Assembly (NCBI GenBank): GCA_007859995.1
Contig: SMSL01000014.1
Coordinates: 19,484-83,483 of the forward strand
Direction of reading: 5' to 3'
Length of the DNA stretch: 64,000 bases
Origin: Candidatus Brocadiaceae bacterium S225
Lineage (GTDB): Bacteria; Planctomycetota; Brocadiia; Brocadiales; Scalinduaceae
Shown: positions 54,242 through 63,872 of the stretch, one piece after another
Numbering within the stretch: position 1 is the first letter of the stretch
Layout of the letters: each line of letters begins with the position of its first letter
The notes under the pieces: generated by a model
Told to the model about the DNA's origin: nothing
Seen by the model: the letters and a program-made list of their open reading frames with translations, nothing else
The model's database searches: none
Position numbers and translations under genes: made by a program

Positions 54242-56152
54242 ATGTTTATTTCGATTCAAAATAAAATTATTGTTTTGTTAATTGTATTTACGTTACTGCC
54301 ATTTGTTGTATTAAAGATTGTCGCTTTTCCTAAAGTGGAGGCTGACGTAGAGAAGTTGCAAATTCGCCACTTGAGTAGTGCCGGGCATAAGCAGGCAGTG
54401 CTGGTATCTAACTGGATGCGCGAAAGAATGACGGACGTCCTGGTTATTGCAGATAACCCATATATGGCGAATAGCGTGAATCTTGCAAAGGGGGACACCG
54501 AGTATACCGAAACACTTAGATATTTAGAGTTGATTGCGGTTGAGTATGGTTACATGGGCGCTTCTGTATGCGATAATAAAGGATTGGTTACGATAGCAAC
54601 GATTGAAGAAGAGGTAGGAAGGAATTTATTAAACAAAGATTATATCAAGAATGCTTTACAGGGGAAAACACTTGTATCGAGTATCATGCCATCTGAAGTC
54701 CCACTTGTAAACGAGTTTGACGAGAAGGAGGTTGGGGTACCAACTATGTTTGTTTCAACTCCTTTAAGGAACAAGATTGATGATATAATCGGGGTTGTTG
54801 TATTGAGAGTCCATGCGGGCACCCTGAGTAACATGATGAATAGCCTGAAGTTTGGGATGACGGGTGAATCATACCTTGTGAATGAACAGGGTTATATGAT
54901 TTCCGAGTCCAGATTTTCTGATCAATTAAAAAAGAAAGGAATCATCAAAAAAAGATGCTCACTGGAATTGAAAGTAACAGATCCGGAAACCGGGGAATTG
55001 ACTTCCGGAGTTGCGCACTGTATTGCCGGTAATAACGGTTTTGATCGAAACGGTTATTCTGACTATACCGGTATAACGGTATTGGGAGTATGGCACTGGT
55101 TACCCGAATTTAAGTGGGGTATCATAACGGAAATTGACATTGACGAAGGATATGGTCTGGCACACAATCTCCATTTTATCGTCAATGCCATTCTCTTTGT
55201 TATTGCGTTTCCTGTTATCCTTGCAGCATATCTTATGGGCAGGCAGGTAGCGAATCCTATTCTTCGCTTACGAGCACTTACCGATAAGATAGCAACTGGT
55301 GAGGATCTTTCGCAAAGGATTGATATCAAGCAGAAAGATGAGATTGGCGGTTTGGCGGACGCTTTTAATAAAATGATTAGTTCGCTGGAGGCAAACAAAC
55401 TGGAACTCTCAGCCTCTGAGAAGCAATATAAACGAAGAATTCAGTCGTTAATGGAGGGTATATATGAATGCGGACCCGGCGTTGACGGGGTTTTTACCTG
55501 GATTAATCAAGCCGGGGCTGAAATTCTCGGATACAATACACCGGAAGAGGTACTTGGGAAAAAAGTAGAGACCATATACATTGACCTGAAAGACCGCGAA
55601 GAGCTTATTGAAAAGCTTGAGAAAGATGGTGTATCGAAGGGTTTTGTTACTCATTGTAAAAAGAGTAATGGTGAGCAATTTTACATGGAACGTACTTCTA
55701 ATATGGTGAGAGACGAAAATGGGAATCCTGTTCTCATTTTTGGAGTATTCAGGGATATTACAGAACGTAAGAAACTTGAAGAAGAGCTCTATGCATCGGA
55801 GCAGCAACATAAAGCATTGTTAAACTCGATAAGTGATGGAGTATATCAATGCGTTCCTGGCTTAGATGGTGCGTATACTTATATAAATCTGGCAGGGGCG
55901 GAAATACTTGGCTACAGTTCTCCGGCAGAGGTGATTGGTACGCGCGTAGTGGATATTTTTGTAAACTCTCAAGACAGGAATGAGCTAATCGAGATGTTGA
56001 ACAAAGAAGGGGTGTGCAGGAATTATACGGCATTCTGTAAAAAGAAAAACGGAGAACGTTTTATCTACGAAGTTAGTTGTAGCCTCGTTCGTGATGAGAC
56101 AGGAAAGCCGATTATGATTGAAGGAATATTCAGGGATATGACGGATCAATAA
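54242..56152 (+). CDS. membrane sensor with Cache, HAMP and two PAS domains, no output domain
   Basis: A 636-residue protein: first membrane helix (about 10-28), a periplasmic double-Cache-like domain (about 35-300), and a second helix (about 310-333). A HAMP domain (NPILRLRALTDKIATGEDLS) and two PAS domains follow (near 400-510 and 525-636), each ending in the PAC-like FGVFRDITERKK or EGIFRDMTDQ. The protein stops right after the second PAS, so there is no histidine kinase, cyclase or methyl-accepting part. It may signal through a partner or be truncated; the following gene is a small coiled-coil membrane protein. The two PAS domains are clearly related to each other. Confidence 0.85.
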   Translation: MFISIQNKIIVLLIVFTLLPFVVLKIVAFPKVEADVEKLQIRHLSSAGHKQAVLVSNWMRERMTDVLVIADNPYMANSVNLAKGDTEYTETLRYLELIAVEYGYMGASVCDNKGLVTIATIEEEVGRNLLNKDYIKNALQGKTLVSSIMPSEVPLVNEFDEKEVGVPTMFVSTPLRNKIDDIIGVVVLRVHAGTLSNMMNSLKFGMTGESYLVNEQGYMISESRFSDQLKKKGIIKKRCSLELKVTDPETGELTSGVAHCIAGNNGFDRNGYSDYTGITVLGVWHWLPEFKWGIITEIDIDEGYGLAHNLHFIVNAILFVIAFPVILAAYLMGRQVANPILRLRALTDKIATGEDLSQRIDIKQKDEIGGLADAFNKMISSLEANKLELSASEKQYKRRIQSLMEGIYECGPGVDGVFTWINQAGAEILGYNTPEEVLGKKVETIYIDLKDREELIEKLEKDGVSKGFVTHCKKSNGEQFYMERTSNMVRDENGNPVLIFGVFRDITERKKLEEELYASEQQHKALLNSISDGVYQCVPGLDGAYTYINLAGAEILGYSSPAEVIGTRVVDIFVNSQDRNELIEMLNKEGVCRNYTAFCKKKNGERFIYEVSCSLVRDETGKPIMIEGIFRDMTDQ

Positions 56153-56202
56153 CGATTCCATAGTTTTAGAAATGAATATGACTGAACAAGGAGTAGCAAA
56201 TT

Positions 56203-56601
56203 ATGGAAAATAATCAGTTCCACTTATCTATAAACGCAAAGACCATCATCCTGATGCTGTTATTATTAAATGTTGGTTATGCATATAAGAAGATTAAACA
56301 ATATGATAATATAAAAGAGGCTGGTTACGTCAGAGAGAGAACTGTACAGGATGAGATTCGTAAGAGAATAATGAAATCTTTTGGATCGGTGGATGAGGTG
56401 GATCGACTCGTTGCTGATTTTGCAAAACAGAGTGAAGATGCTGAGGAGTTTGCATTAATAATTAAAGAGCAAGATAAACAATTAAGTAAAGCATATATGG
56501 ATCTGGAGAGTGCAAAGTCAAAATTTGAAACAGAAAAGACTCGTTTAGAGAAAAAGATAAGTAATCTTGAAGAGTTATTATCAGAGTGTAAGGGTCAGTA
56601 G
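56203..56601 (+). CDS. membrane-anchored coiled-coil protein
   Basis: A 132-residue protein with a membrane helix at about residues 12-26, followed by basic and then charged helical sequence with heptad-like Leu/Ile spacing (residues 75-128). AAGGAG precedes the ATG. I recognise no family. It lies 50 bases after the output-less sensor on the same strand, so it could be its partner. Confidence 0.6.
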   Translation: MENNQFHLSINAKTIILMLLLLNVGYAYKKIKQYDNIKEAGYVRERTVQDEIRKRIMKSFGSVDEVDRLVADFAKQSEDAEEFALIIKEQDKQLSKAYMDLESAKSKFETEKTRLEKKISNLEELLSECKGQ

Positions 56602-56674
56602 TTTTTTTTTTGAGAATCATGCTGAGTTAATTATCTTGGTTGTACAGAATAGTTAGTAAGGAGGGGTGAGAAGG

Positions 56675-57541
56675 ATGGAGCTTGGACATTTTTTTTATGA
56701 TCTACTAGTCCACAACGAGAAATTTTCAGAGAAGAGTAAGGATACGCAGTTTTCAGCCTACGAAGATCATCAATGTCCACCCATAACAATGCTCACCTGT
56801 GCCGACTCTCGTATACAAGGACAAATTCTGGGCATGGATCTTATTAATAAGGTCTTTACGGTTCGTAATGCAGGAAATCAAGTAGCAAGGAACAAAGGTA
56901 GTCTCGCATACGCTTTAACTGTCCTTAATACTCAGATATTTTTTATACTGGGACACACAAATTGTGGTGCGGTAAATTTTGCTGCCGGTGCCAGCCTGGC
57001 AAATGTAAGGAAATTGGGAGACACAAAAGATACTTCCCCGGTAACGCCTGTTACCGAAACACAGAAAAAATCAGGAGGAATTCAAATCGTATCTACTATA
57101 GGAGAGTCAAAGACCATTAGTAACCTGAGAAAGGTAGATTTTTCAGCTGCCAGCCGTGAGGTTCAACGTGAAATACTCCCTTTGACGATTCCCATTGAGA
57201 GAGGAATCGCTCGGTTAGTGAAGATAGGTGATGAAAAAAAGGAGCTTGCATACCTGAGCCAGACGAACGTGGATTATCAGGTAGAAAAGGCATTAGAATA
57301 TTACGGTGACAGAGTGAAGGAAAAGAAATTAGCAATCGTTGGTGGTATATATGATTTTGTGGGTGCTTATTCTAATACACGGGGAAGAGTTGTGGTCACC
57401 AATATAAATGGAGTATATGATAAAATGAAACTTCAGGAAAACGCCAGGGTTTTTTGTGAGGCTGATACTACTATAGATAAGTCCAGCGAATCATATAAAC
57501 TTTGTTGTAAATTAATTGAAGAAAAGGTGTCTCGTATATAG
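56675..57541 (+). CDS. beta-class carbonic anhydrase with an internal insertion
   Basis: A 288-residue protein from ATG 56675, preferred over GTG 56666 because AAGGAGGGG ends right before it. Zinc and active-site residues are present: Cys42, Asp44 and Arg46 (TCADSRIQ), His94 and Cys97 (LGHTNCGAV). The enzyme interconverts CO2 and bicarbonate in the cytoplasm, useful for carbon fixation or for supplying bicarbonate. After Cys97 there are about 75 extra residues (Ser/Thr/Lys-rich, then SAASREVQREILPLTI) compared with typical 200-220-residue enzymes; the fold resumes with NVDYQVEKALEYYGDRV and the Gly-rich VGGIYDF. The insertion could form a lid or interface. Confidence 0.88.
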   Translation: MELGHFFYDLLVHNEKFSEKSKDTQFSAYEDHQCPPITMLTCADSRIQGQILGMDLINKVFTVRNAGNQVARNKGSLAYALTVLNTQIFFILGHTNCGAVNFAAGASLANVRKLGDTKDTSPVTPVTETQKKSGGIQIVSTIGESKTISNLRKVDFSAASREVQREILPLTIPIERGIARLVKIGDEKKELAYLSQTNVDYQVEKALEYYGDRVKEKKLAIVGGIYDFVGAYSNTRGRVVVTNINGVYDKMKLQENARVFCEADTTIDKSSESYKLCCKLIEEKVSRI

Positions 57542-57771
57542 TACCTAAACCTAATCTAGAGCATAAATTTATGAATAACAAAAACAAACAGGATGATGCT
57601 GATCAAAAACGGGACTTATGTTTGCTTCTCTAATTGCAGGTGTCTCAAGGTTTGTCTGGTTGTTTGTTGCATGCAAATCCGCAAGTCCGTAATGATGGAA
57701 GACCGAAACGTGCCAGAACAACTAATTGCCTGGTATAATCGTTTCTAAAGGTGGAGTACAGGGTTAAAAAC

Positions 57772-59286
57772 CTATCCTGATAATGTGTTCAGAATATAGT
57801 AAGTTACTGCTCCAGCCAGATAACCTGACAATGCCAGTAAAGTCATCCTTCTCATATACCAGATGAAATCGATATTGAGAATGCCCATAACTGCAACTCC
57901 TGCCGCTGACCCGATTATCAAGACACTCCCTCCTGTTCCGGCACAATAAGCCAGAAACTCCCAGAATGTTCCATCCACCGCAAAATTACCGGCAGGTGTA
58001 ATATCGTACATTCCCATAGCTCCCGCTACAAGCGGTACGTTATCCACTACTGCTGATAGCAACCCAATTATTAAATTAATGATATAAACATTACCAACGC
58101 TGCTATCGAGAAAGGCGGCCACGTATCCCAAATGTCCTGCAGAATGTAACGCGGCAACAGCGACAAGTATTCCAAGGAAGAACAGGATGGTTGGTGTGTC
58201 CACTTTCCTGAGTACGCCTACTACCGTTCTAGTTGATTTGACTGCTTCATTTTTACTGTGATGCATCAACTCTGTAACTACCCAAAGTACACCAAGACTG
58301 AATGTCATTCCTAGTACCGGAGGAAGATGTGTAATCACTTTAAATACAGGGACGAATAACAACCCTCCAAGGCCGAGAAAAAAAACGACCTTTCGTTCAG
58401 TCTCTGTCGTTGGATCAGCTATACTGTCCTCCTCGCTACGTCTTCGCATAGGTATTTCCACTGGCCTTTCTACACTGCCTTTCAGCATAAAAGAGAGAAT
58501 GCCTAACGGCACTGCCATGCATACTAAACTTGGAATTATTAACTTATATATTATGTTAATAGCCGTAATCTGTCCATCAATCCAGAGCATTATCGTGGTT
58601 ACGTCACCAATAGGCGACCAGGCTCCTCCGGCATTTGCAGCAATGATGACAACTCCCGCAAACAACCAGATATCTTCCTTCTCCTTCATAAGTTTCCTGA
58701 GCAAGGCCGTCATTACAATTGAAGTGGTAAGGTTATCCAGCACGGCAGAAAAAAAGAATGTGAGTATCCCGATTATCCACAACAGTTTAGTCCTGCTGAG
58801 AGTCCTGATCATATCGGTGATTATCTTGAAGCCTTCGTGTGCGTCTACCACTTCCACTATAGTCATGGCACACAGAAGGAAAAAAAGGATCGCCGCTATT
58901 TCACTTAAAGTGTGTGCAATAGAGTCTTCAATATAATGATGCGCTATCTCTGGGGTCTCTTCTACAGGGATCTTATGGACGGGGACTTTAATTCTAAAGT
59001 GACTAACACTGTCCTCTGGAGAAGTATAATAATCTTCAATGCTTTTATTAATAGTTTCATGGCATAAATAATCCTTGAATTCTGGTGTTATATCTTTTGA
59101 TTTGATAATGGTGCTGATTGAGTCATGATTGTCGTAATGCAGTATATCAGAAGGGGCAATTGCATAAATACCCCAGCATACTGCCCCTGTTAGCAGGGCG
59201 GATGCAGCCTTGTCAATCTTTATCGTGTGTTCCAGCGCAATGGCCACATAGCCAATTACGAATACAGCAACCATTAGTATAAACAT
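57772..59286 (-). CDS. nhaD: NhaD-type Na+/H+ antiporter
   Basis: A 504-residue membrane protein of the ion-transporter superfamily. ILFFLLCAMTIVEVVDAHEG, FFSAVLDNLTTSIVMTALLR and NAGGAWSPIGDVTTIMLWI match NhaD. The second half carries the related LLSAVVDNVPLVAGAMG and CAGTGGSVLIIGSAAGVA, the inverted repeat of this fold. A soluble segment of about 70 residues lies between the second and third membrane helices. NhaD expels Na+ for protons at the inner membrane. It is divergent from the sodium-pump genes, consistent with sodium-based energetics. Confidence 0.92.
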   Translation of the reverse strand: MFILMVAVFVIGYVAIALEHTIKIDKAASALLTGAVCWGIYAIAPSDILHYDNHDSISTIIKSKDITPEFKDYLCHETINKSIEDYYTSPEDSVSHFRIKVPVHKIPVEETPEIAHHYIEDSIAHTLSEIAAILFFLLCAMTIVEVVDAHEGFKIITDMIRTLSRTKLLWIIGILTFFFSAVLDNLTTSIVMTALLRKLMKEKEDIWLFAGVVIIAANAGGAWSPIGDVTTIMLWIDGQITAINIIYKLIIPSLVCMAVPLGILSFMLKGSVERPVEIPMRRRSEEDSIADPTTETERKVVFFLGLGGLLFVPVFKVITHLPPVLGMTFSLGVLWVVTELMHHSKNEAVKSTRTVVGVLRKVDTPTILFFLGILVAVAALHSAGHLGYVAAFLDSSVGNVYIINLIIGLLSAVVDNVPLVAGAMGMYDITPAGNFAVDGTFWEFLAYCAGTGGSVLIIGSAAGVAVMGILNIDFIWYMRRMTLLALSGYLAGAVTYYILNTLSG

Positions 59287-59752
59287 TGTATAATTATCCT
59301 TATTATCCTTGTTGCATTGTTAAATTTAAATACCGTCAAATAAGCACAACATCTTAACTTTCGATCAAAACGAGCATTCTAAATAATTTTTCGGCTGGAA
59401 GCAAGAAATATTAAGAATATTTTTACAATTGAATGAAATCAATGCTTAGTCAGGAATATCCGGCCAGCAAAAAGTTCAGTGATGTAGGTTTCCGTCTTGC
59501 CAGGTCTCCATAGAATTTTATTCATTCCAGAGAAAACATTTGACTAACTAATCTTTTTTGATTAGTATTCGCGGTAATTAGGAAGACTACGCAAGGATTT
59601 TTCTGATAATAAGAGTTGTTGCAAAGTAAGCCGATGTAATCTTCAAGAGGTCCCTTTATAGAGAACTCCTGGAGATTATATCGGCTTTTTTTGTTTATAA
59701 ATTTCAAAAAAGTCTGGACATTTTTAGAGACCATTATAAAGGGTACATTGCC
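59287..59752 (+). promoter_or_regulatory. divergent region with a likely leader for the oad operon
   Basis: About 466 bases between nhaD (-) and oadG (+). The plus strand carries a strong terminator hairpin 60 bases before oadG (separate entry), which suggests a regulated leader. I could not match a known riboswitch. Confidence 0.5.
59629..59693 (+). terminator. attenuator-like terminator upstream of oadG
   Basis: AAGCCGATGTAATCT (59629-59643) pairs with AGATTATATCGGCTT (59674-59688) with one G-U pair, followed by a run of seven T. The loop of 30 bases has an extra stem (GAGGTCCC ... GAACTCC-like). There is no plus-strand gene upstream, so it most likely attenuates the transcript entering oadG. 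Confidence 0.85.
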
Positions 59753-60013
59753 ATGATAGAAATCAATTTAAGTATTCAGAATATCCTGGATGGGCGTGGA
59801 ATAGAAATCGCGATTATCGGGATGCTGGTTGTGTTCACAGCGCTTACCTTAATCAGCGCATTTATCTCTCTGTTACCTTCTGTTTTAAGAATAGTTAATT
59901 TGATGTACCCAATAAAAGATCAACTTTCTCTGCCGAAGTGTACTGATACACCAAAAGATGAGGTTCTGGCCGCAATCGGTTCCGTTCTTCACGCTGCGAA
60001 AATTGGGATGTAA
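59753..60013 (+). CDS. oadG: sodium-pump decarboxylase gamma subunit
   Basis: An 86-residue protein with one membrane helix (about 19-41; IAIIGMLVVFTALTLISAFI), preceded by a short N-terminus and followed by a cytoplasmic tail. This is the OadG layout; the gamma subunit anchors the complex and helps hold the alpha and beta subunits. The gene order gamma-beta-alpha follows directly. The C-terminal His-containing zinc motif of some OadG proteins is reduced here to one His. Confidence 0.8.
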   Translation: MIEINLSIQNILDGRGIEIAIIGMLVVFTALTLISAFISLLPSVLRIVNLMYPIKDQLSLPKCTDTPKDEVLAAIGSVLHAAKIGM

Positions 60014-60101
60014 ATTCGTGGTAATTAAAAGGAATCGAGGCGAAATGTCTTATTTTAAATGTATGTTGCCGTTCCATAATAATAATTTTGTGAGAATATA
60101 G

Positions 60102-61238
60102 ATGATATCAGTGAAAATTCTATTTGAATTTCTTGACACAACCGGTTTTGCGATGATGACATGGGGCAATGCCATCATGATAATAGTGGGTATTATTTTT
60201 GTATCTCTGGCTATTATCAAAGATTATGAGCCTCTATTGCTGCTTCCTATCGGTTTTGGGGTAATTGTAGGAAATATACCTTCTATTCAAGGCATGGCGC
60301 TCAGTGTATACGAAGAGGGAAGTGTTCTGAGTTATATATACTTCGGGGTTAGTAAGGGTATTTTCCCACCGCTTATTTTCCTGGGCATTGGTGCTATGAC
60401 TGATTTCTCTACAATGCTGTCTAATCCAAAGCTTATTTTACTAGGAGCAGCCGCACAGGTAGGAATCTTTATAACGTTTATTGGCGCACTATACCTTGGA
60501 TTTAACCCTTCAGATGCGGCTTCCATAGGTATTATCGGTGGCGCTGATGGACCAACCGCAATATTTTTGTCGTCAAAACTTGCACCACATCTGTTAGGTG
60601 CTATTGCCATAGCTGCTTATTCGTATATGGCTCTCGTCCCTGTTATACAGCCACCTATAATGAAACTGCTTACGTCGAAAAAGGAGCGCCTTATCAGGAT
60701 GAAAGAACCAAGGCATGTGACTCAGAGGGAGAAAATCATCTTCCCTGTTGCTGCCTTTCTTGTTGCTGCGTTGATTGCTCCCGGTGCCATAGTGCTCATA
60801 GGAATGCTTTTCTTAGGCAATCTATTAAAGGAAAGCTGTGTAACTGAGCGATTAGCCAATACTGCACGTAATGCAATGATTGATATAGTAACAATCCTTC
60901 TCGGTTTTTCGGTTGGAGCCAGTACACAAGCGCAGACCTTTTTAACAAATCAATCACTTCTTATCTTTGGTTTAGGAGCTCTTTCTTTCTGTATTGCAAC
61001 AGCCGGTGGTGTGCTTTTTGCTAAATTCATGAACCTGTTTCTCAAGGAAAAAATTAATCCCCTTATTGGCGCTGCCGGTGTATCCGCAGTACCTGACTCT
61101 GCTCGTGTTGTGCAGATGGTTGGACAGAAGGAAGACCCGCATAATTTCCTGCTCATGCACGCCATGGCACCTAATGTAGCAGGTGTAATTGGATCAGCTA
61201 TTTGTGCGGGTATATTGTGGTCTGTACTGGTAAAATAA
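60102..61238 (+). CDS. oadB: sodium-pump decarboxylase beta subunit
   Basis: A 378-residue membrane protein. [20 protein letters not shown] near residues 144-165 contains the conserved Asp of the ion site, and [20 protein letters not shown] near 326-346 is the second conserved loop. These identify OadB/GcdB/MmdB. The subunit couples decarboxylation of carboxybiotin to export of Na+ across the inner membrane. It is 88 bases after oadG and 23 bases before oadA. Confidence 0.93.
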   Translation: MISVKILFEFLDTTGFAMMTWGNAIMIIVGIIFVSLAIIKDYEPLLLLPIGFGVIVGNIPSIQGMALSVYEEGSVLSYIYFGVSKGIFPPLIFLGIGAMTDFSTMLSNPKLILLGAAAQVGIFITFIGALYLGFNPSDAASIGIIGGADGPTAIFLSSKLAPHLLGAIAIAAYSYMALVPVIQPPIMKLLTSKKERLIRMKEPRHVTQREKIIFPVAAFLVAALIAPGAIVLIGMLFLGNLLKESCVTERLANTARNAMIDIVTILLGFSVGASTQAQTFLTNQSLLIFGLGALSFCIATAGGVLFAKFMNLFLKEKINPLIGAAGVSAVPDSARVVQMVGQKEDPHNFLLMHAMAPNVAGVIGSAICAGILWSVLVK

Positions 61239-61261
61239 TTTTTTATATACGATAAGATAAA

Positions 61262-63070
61262 ATGACTAAAAAGATAAAATTTATGTGTACCGCCTTTCGA
61301 GACGGCTTTCAGTCTGCGTATGGTGCGAGGGTACTAACCAAAGATTTTCTGCCCGCTGTAGAAGCTGCCAGAGACGCGGGTATCACCTATTTCGAGGCAG
61401 GTGGAGGTGCGCGGTTTCAGTCACTCTACTTTTATTGTAACGAAGACGCCTTTACCATGATGGATGATTTCCGTAAGGCTGCAGGACCGGATGCTGAATT
61501 GCAGACCCTTGCCCGCGGTGTTAATGTGGTTGGTCTGGATTCTCAGTCCAGTGATATTATTCGGCTCCATGCTCAGCTTTTCAAAAAACATGGCATTACG
61601 ACTATCCGTAATTTTGACGCACTTAATGATGTACGAAATCTAATAGTCAGTGGGAAAAGTATCGTTGATGCAGGGCTTAAACATCAGGTATGTATTACAA
61701 TGATGGAGTTGCCACCGGGTTGTACTGGCGCCCATGACCCGGATTTCTATCTAGGTATCTTACGGCAAATTATGGATGCGGAAATTCCTTTTGATTCCAT
61801 ATGCTTCAAAGATGCCTCCGGCAGTGCGGTACCATCAAAGGTGTATGAAACAATAAAACAGTCGCGAAGCATACTTCCCGGTGAGACATTCATTCATTTT
61901 CATACACACGAAACTGCAGGAATCGGGCTTATCGCTAACAAGGCAGCATTAGATGGAGGAGCAGATGCAATAGATCTTTCCATGGCGCCATGTTCAGGCG
62001 GCACATGTCAAACTGACATCCTGGTGATGTGGCACGCGTTAAGAGGCACTGATTATGAGCTGGATATTGACATTAACAAGGTACGAGAGGCAGAAGAGGT
62101 TTTTAAAGATTGTATGAAAGAGTATTTCCTTCCGCCTGAGGCTTTAGCGGTAGAACCACTCATCCCCTGGTGCCCCATGCCGGGTGGCGCCCTCACTGCA
62201 AATACTCAGATGCTCCGTGATAATGGAATTATGGAGAAATATCCGGAGATTATTCAATCCATGAGTGAAGTTGTCAGACGAGGCGGATACGGAACATCGG
62301 TAACACCTGTTTCTCAATTTTACTTTCAACAGGCTTTTAATAATGTAATGTTTGGCCCATGGAAGAAAATTGCTCCTGATTATGGAAAGATGGTACTGGG
62401 TTACTTTGGAAAAACTCCCGTGCCGGCAGATTTGGAAATTGTCAAGATAGCTGCGGAACAGCTCAAGATGGAACCTACTAAGCGTTCTCCTATTGAAATG
62501 AACGATGAAGATCCAGATAAAAGCATTGATCATGCGCGAAAAGAGCTTCAAAGTTCAGGTATTGATGAAACAGAGGAGAATATCTTCATAGTAGCTACCT
62601 GTAAAGACAAAGGATTGAAATTTCTGAAAGGAGAAGCCGAACTAGGGATTCGCAAGATTTCGAAAAACAGTGTTCCGAATGTTGTTACCAAAGACGAAGG
62701 TAATCACAACAAACCATCTGATTATATTGTAACAGTAAATGGTAAAGACTATCCGATACGTATTGAAGGGGACAAGGCAATAATAAATGACAAGTCGTAC
62801 AAGATAGGCATCCGCCGTGACGATGAATCAAAACCAAAGGAGCTGGCAGAAACCTCTGGTACTGATGTAAGTGCCCAAATGCCAGGGAAAGTGATGCGCT
62901 TAACAGCTAGGATAGGCGACTATGTACACTCAGGCCAATCAATTATGGTTGTCGAGGCAATGAAAATGGAGATACACGTTTCAAGTCCCATAGAGGGAAC
63001 GGTAACTGCTATAATGGTGGCAGAAGAAGATCATGTTACAACAGGGCAGGTTCTTGCAATAATTAAATAA
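61262..63070 (+). CDS. oadA: biotin-dependent carboxyltransferase alpha subunit (OadA/PycB-like)
   Basis: A 602-residue protein. The N-terminal carboxyltransferase barrel starts with CTAFRDGFQSAYGARVLTKD and contains FKDASGSAVPSKVYE (catalytic Lys region) and HFHTHETAGIGL (metal His pair). A conserved middle domain ends near residue 450. The C-terminal biotinyl domain has EAMKMEIH, Lys near residue 568. It transfers CO2 from a carboxylic acid to biotin, then to OadB. The barrel differs from classical OadA (FRDGFQS instead of LRDAHQS, GGGARFQ instead of GGATFD), so the acid substrate may not be oxaloacetate. BirA is encoded next to it. Confidence 0.88.
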   Translation: MTKKIKFMCTAFRDGFQSAYGARVLTKDFLPAVEAARDAGITYFEAGGGARFQSLYFYCNEDAFTMMDDFRKAAGPDAELQTLARGVNVVGLDSQSSDIIRLHAQLFKKHGITTIRNFDALNDVRNLIVSGKSIVDAGLKHQVCITMMELPPGCTGAHDPDFYLGILRQIMDAEIPFDSICFKDASGSAVPSKVYETIKQSRSILPGETFIHFHTHETAGIGLIANKAALDGGADAIDLSMAPCSGGTCQTDILVMWHALRGTDYELDIDINKVREAEEVFKDCMKEYFLPPEALAVEPLIPWCPMPGGALTANTQMLRDNGIMEKYPEIIQSMSEVVRRGGYGTSVTPVSQFYFQQAFNNVMFGPWKKIAPDYGKMVLGYFGKTPVPADLEIVKIAAEQLKMEPTKRSPIEMNDEDPDKSIDHARKELQSSGIDETEENIFIVATCKDKGLKFLKGEAELGIRKISKNSVPNVVTKDEGNHNKPSDYIVTVNGKDYPIRIEGDKAIINDKSYKIGIRRDDESKPKELAETSGTDVSAQMPGKVMRLTARIGDYVHSGQSIMVVEAMKMEIHVSSPIEGTVTAIMVAEEDHVTTGQVLAIIK

Positions 63071-63076
63071 TGACAG

Positions 63077-63814
63077 TTATTCAACATCACCTGCCCAGAC
63101 ATCTCGAACTTGTCCATCATCACCGCGAAGGAGGATCTGCCCTTTATTACCGAATCCCTCCAGAATTCCCGATTTCTGATCTTTACCTTCTCCTATAATA
63201 ATGTGTTTTCCCATGTGGCAACATCGTGCTATCCACTCTTCACGAATGGAGGGAAAGCCACCTACCTCCCAGCGATCTATCCAATGAGGCAGCATTTCCA
63301 GAATAATGTCAAGCACCTCTTTAATCGGATACATCTTCCCAGTCTCTATTCGAAGAGAAGTTGCAGGTTTATCCATAGAGGCTGCATCTGTCTCCTGCAT
63401 ATTTACATTTATTCCTATACCAACGATTATCGCATATTCCTGCGCATATCGAATATTACTCTTCTGGCAAAGAATTCCACCGATCTTACTTTCTCTTACC
63501 AGGAGATCATTCGGCCACTTTGTCTTAGTTAACATACCAAAAGTATCCAGGGCTGAAGCAGCGCCCAATGCAACTGACATAGGCAGTGAAGCAATTCCTG
63601 AAATATCATGCTTCGTACGTAAAAGAAATGAAAATGTCAGATCCTGACCCGGCTGAGAAATCCAATGGCGATTTCTGCGCCCATGACCAGCAGTCTGTTC
63701 CACTGCCGCCAAAACGAACCCCGAGGGTATCACCACTCCCTCTTTAAGCCAATCCATGAGAATAGTATTAGTTGACGAAAGTTTGTCGTGCCATTCAGGA
63801 GAGAGAAACTTCAT
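63077..63814 (-). CDS. birA: biotin-[acetyl-CoA-carboxylase] ligase
   Basis: A 245-residue BirA of the short form, without a DNA-binding domain. STNTILMDWL (substrate region), EQTAGHGRRNRHW (biotinyl-AMP loop, usually G-R-G-R-x-x-R), TKWPNDLLVRESKIGGIL (with the catalytic Lys) and IVGIGINVNM are present. It attaches biotin to the Lys of the biotinyl domain. It is convergent with oadA, six bases apart, and its obvious client is the EAMKM domain of OadA. It lacks a repressor function because there is no helix-turn-helix. Confidence 0.93.
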   Translation of the reverse strand: MKFLSPEWHDKLSSTNTILMDWLKEGVVIPSGFVLAAVEQTAGHGRRNRHWISQPGQDLTFSFLLRTKHDISGIASLPMSVALGAASALDTFGMLTKTKWPNDLLVRESKIGGILCQKSNIRYAQEYAIIVGIGINVNMQETDAASMDKPATSLRIETGKMYPIKEVLDIILEMLPHWIDRWEVGGFPSIREEWIARCCHMGKHIIIGEGKDQKSGILEGFGNKGQILLRGDDGQVRDVWAGDVE

Positions 63815-63872
63815 AAAACTTCACAGGAAAAAATATATTTGTTGGCTTTCGCGATTCCATAAATCTTTCTTT

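Noticed and set aside
57542..57771. short frame after carbonic anhydrase (57617 onward)
   Set aside because: Only about 25 codons with no motif; not distinguishable from chance.
59522..59734. 70-codon minus-strand frame before oadG
   Set aside because: It overlaps the attenuator hairpin and contains no recognisable domain.
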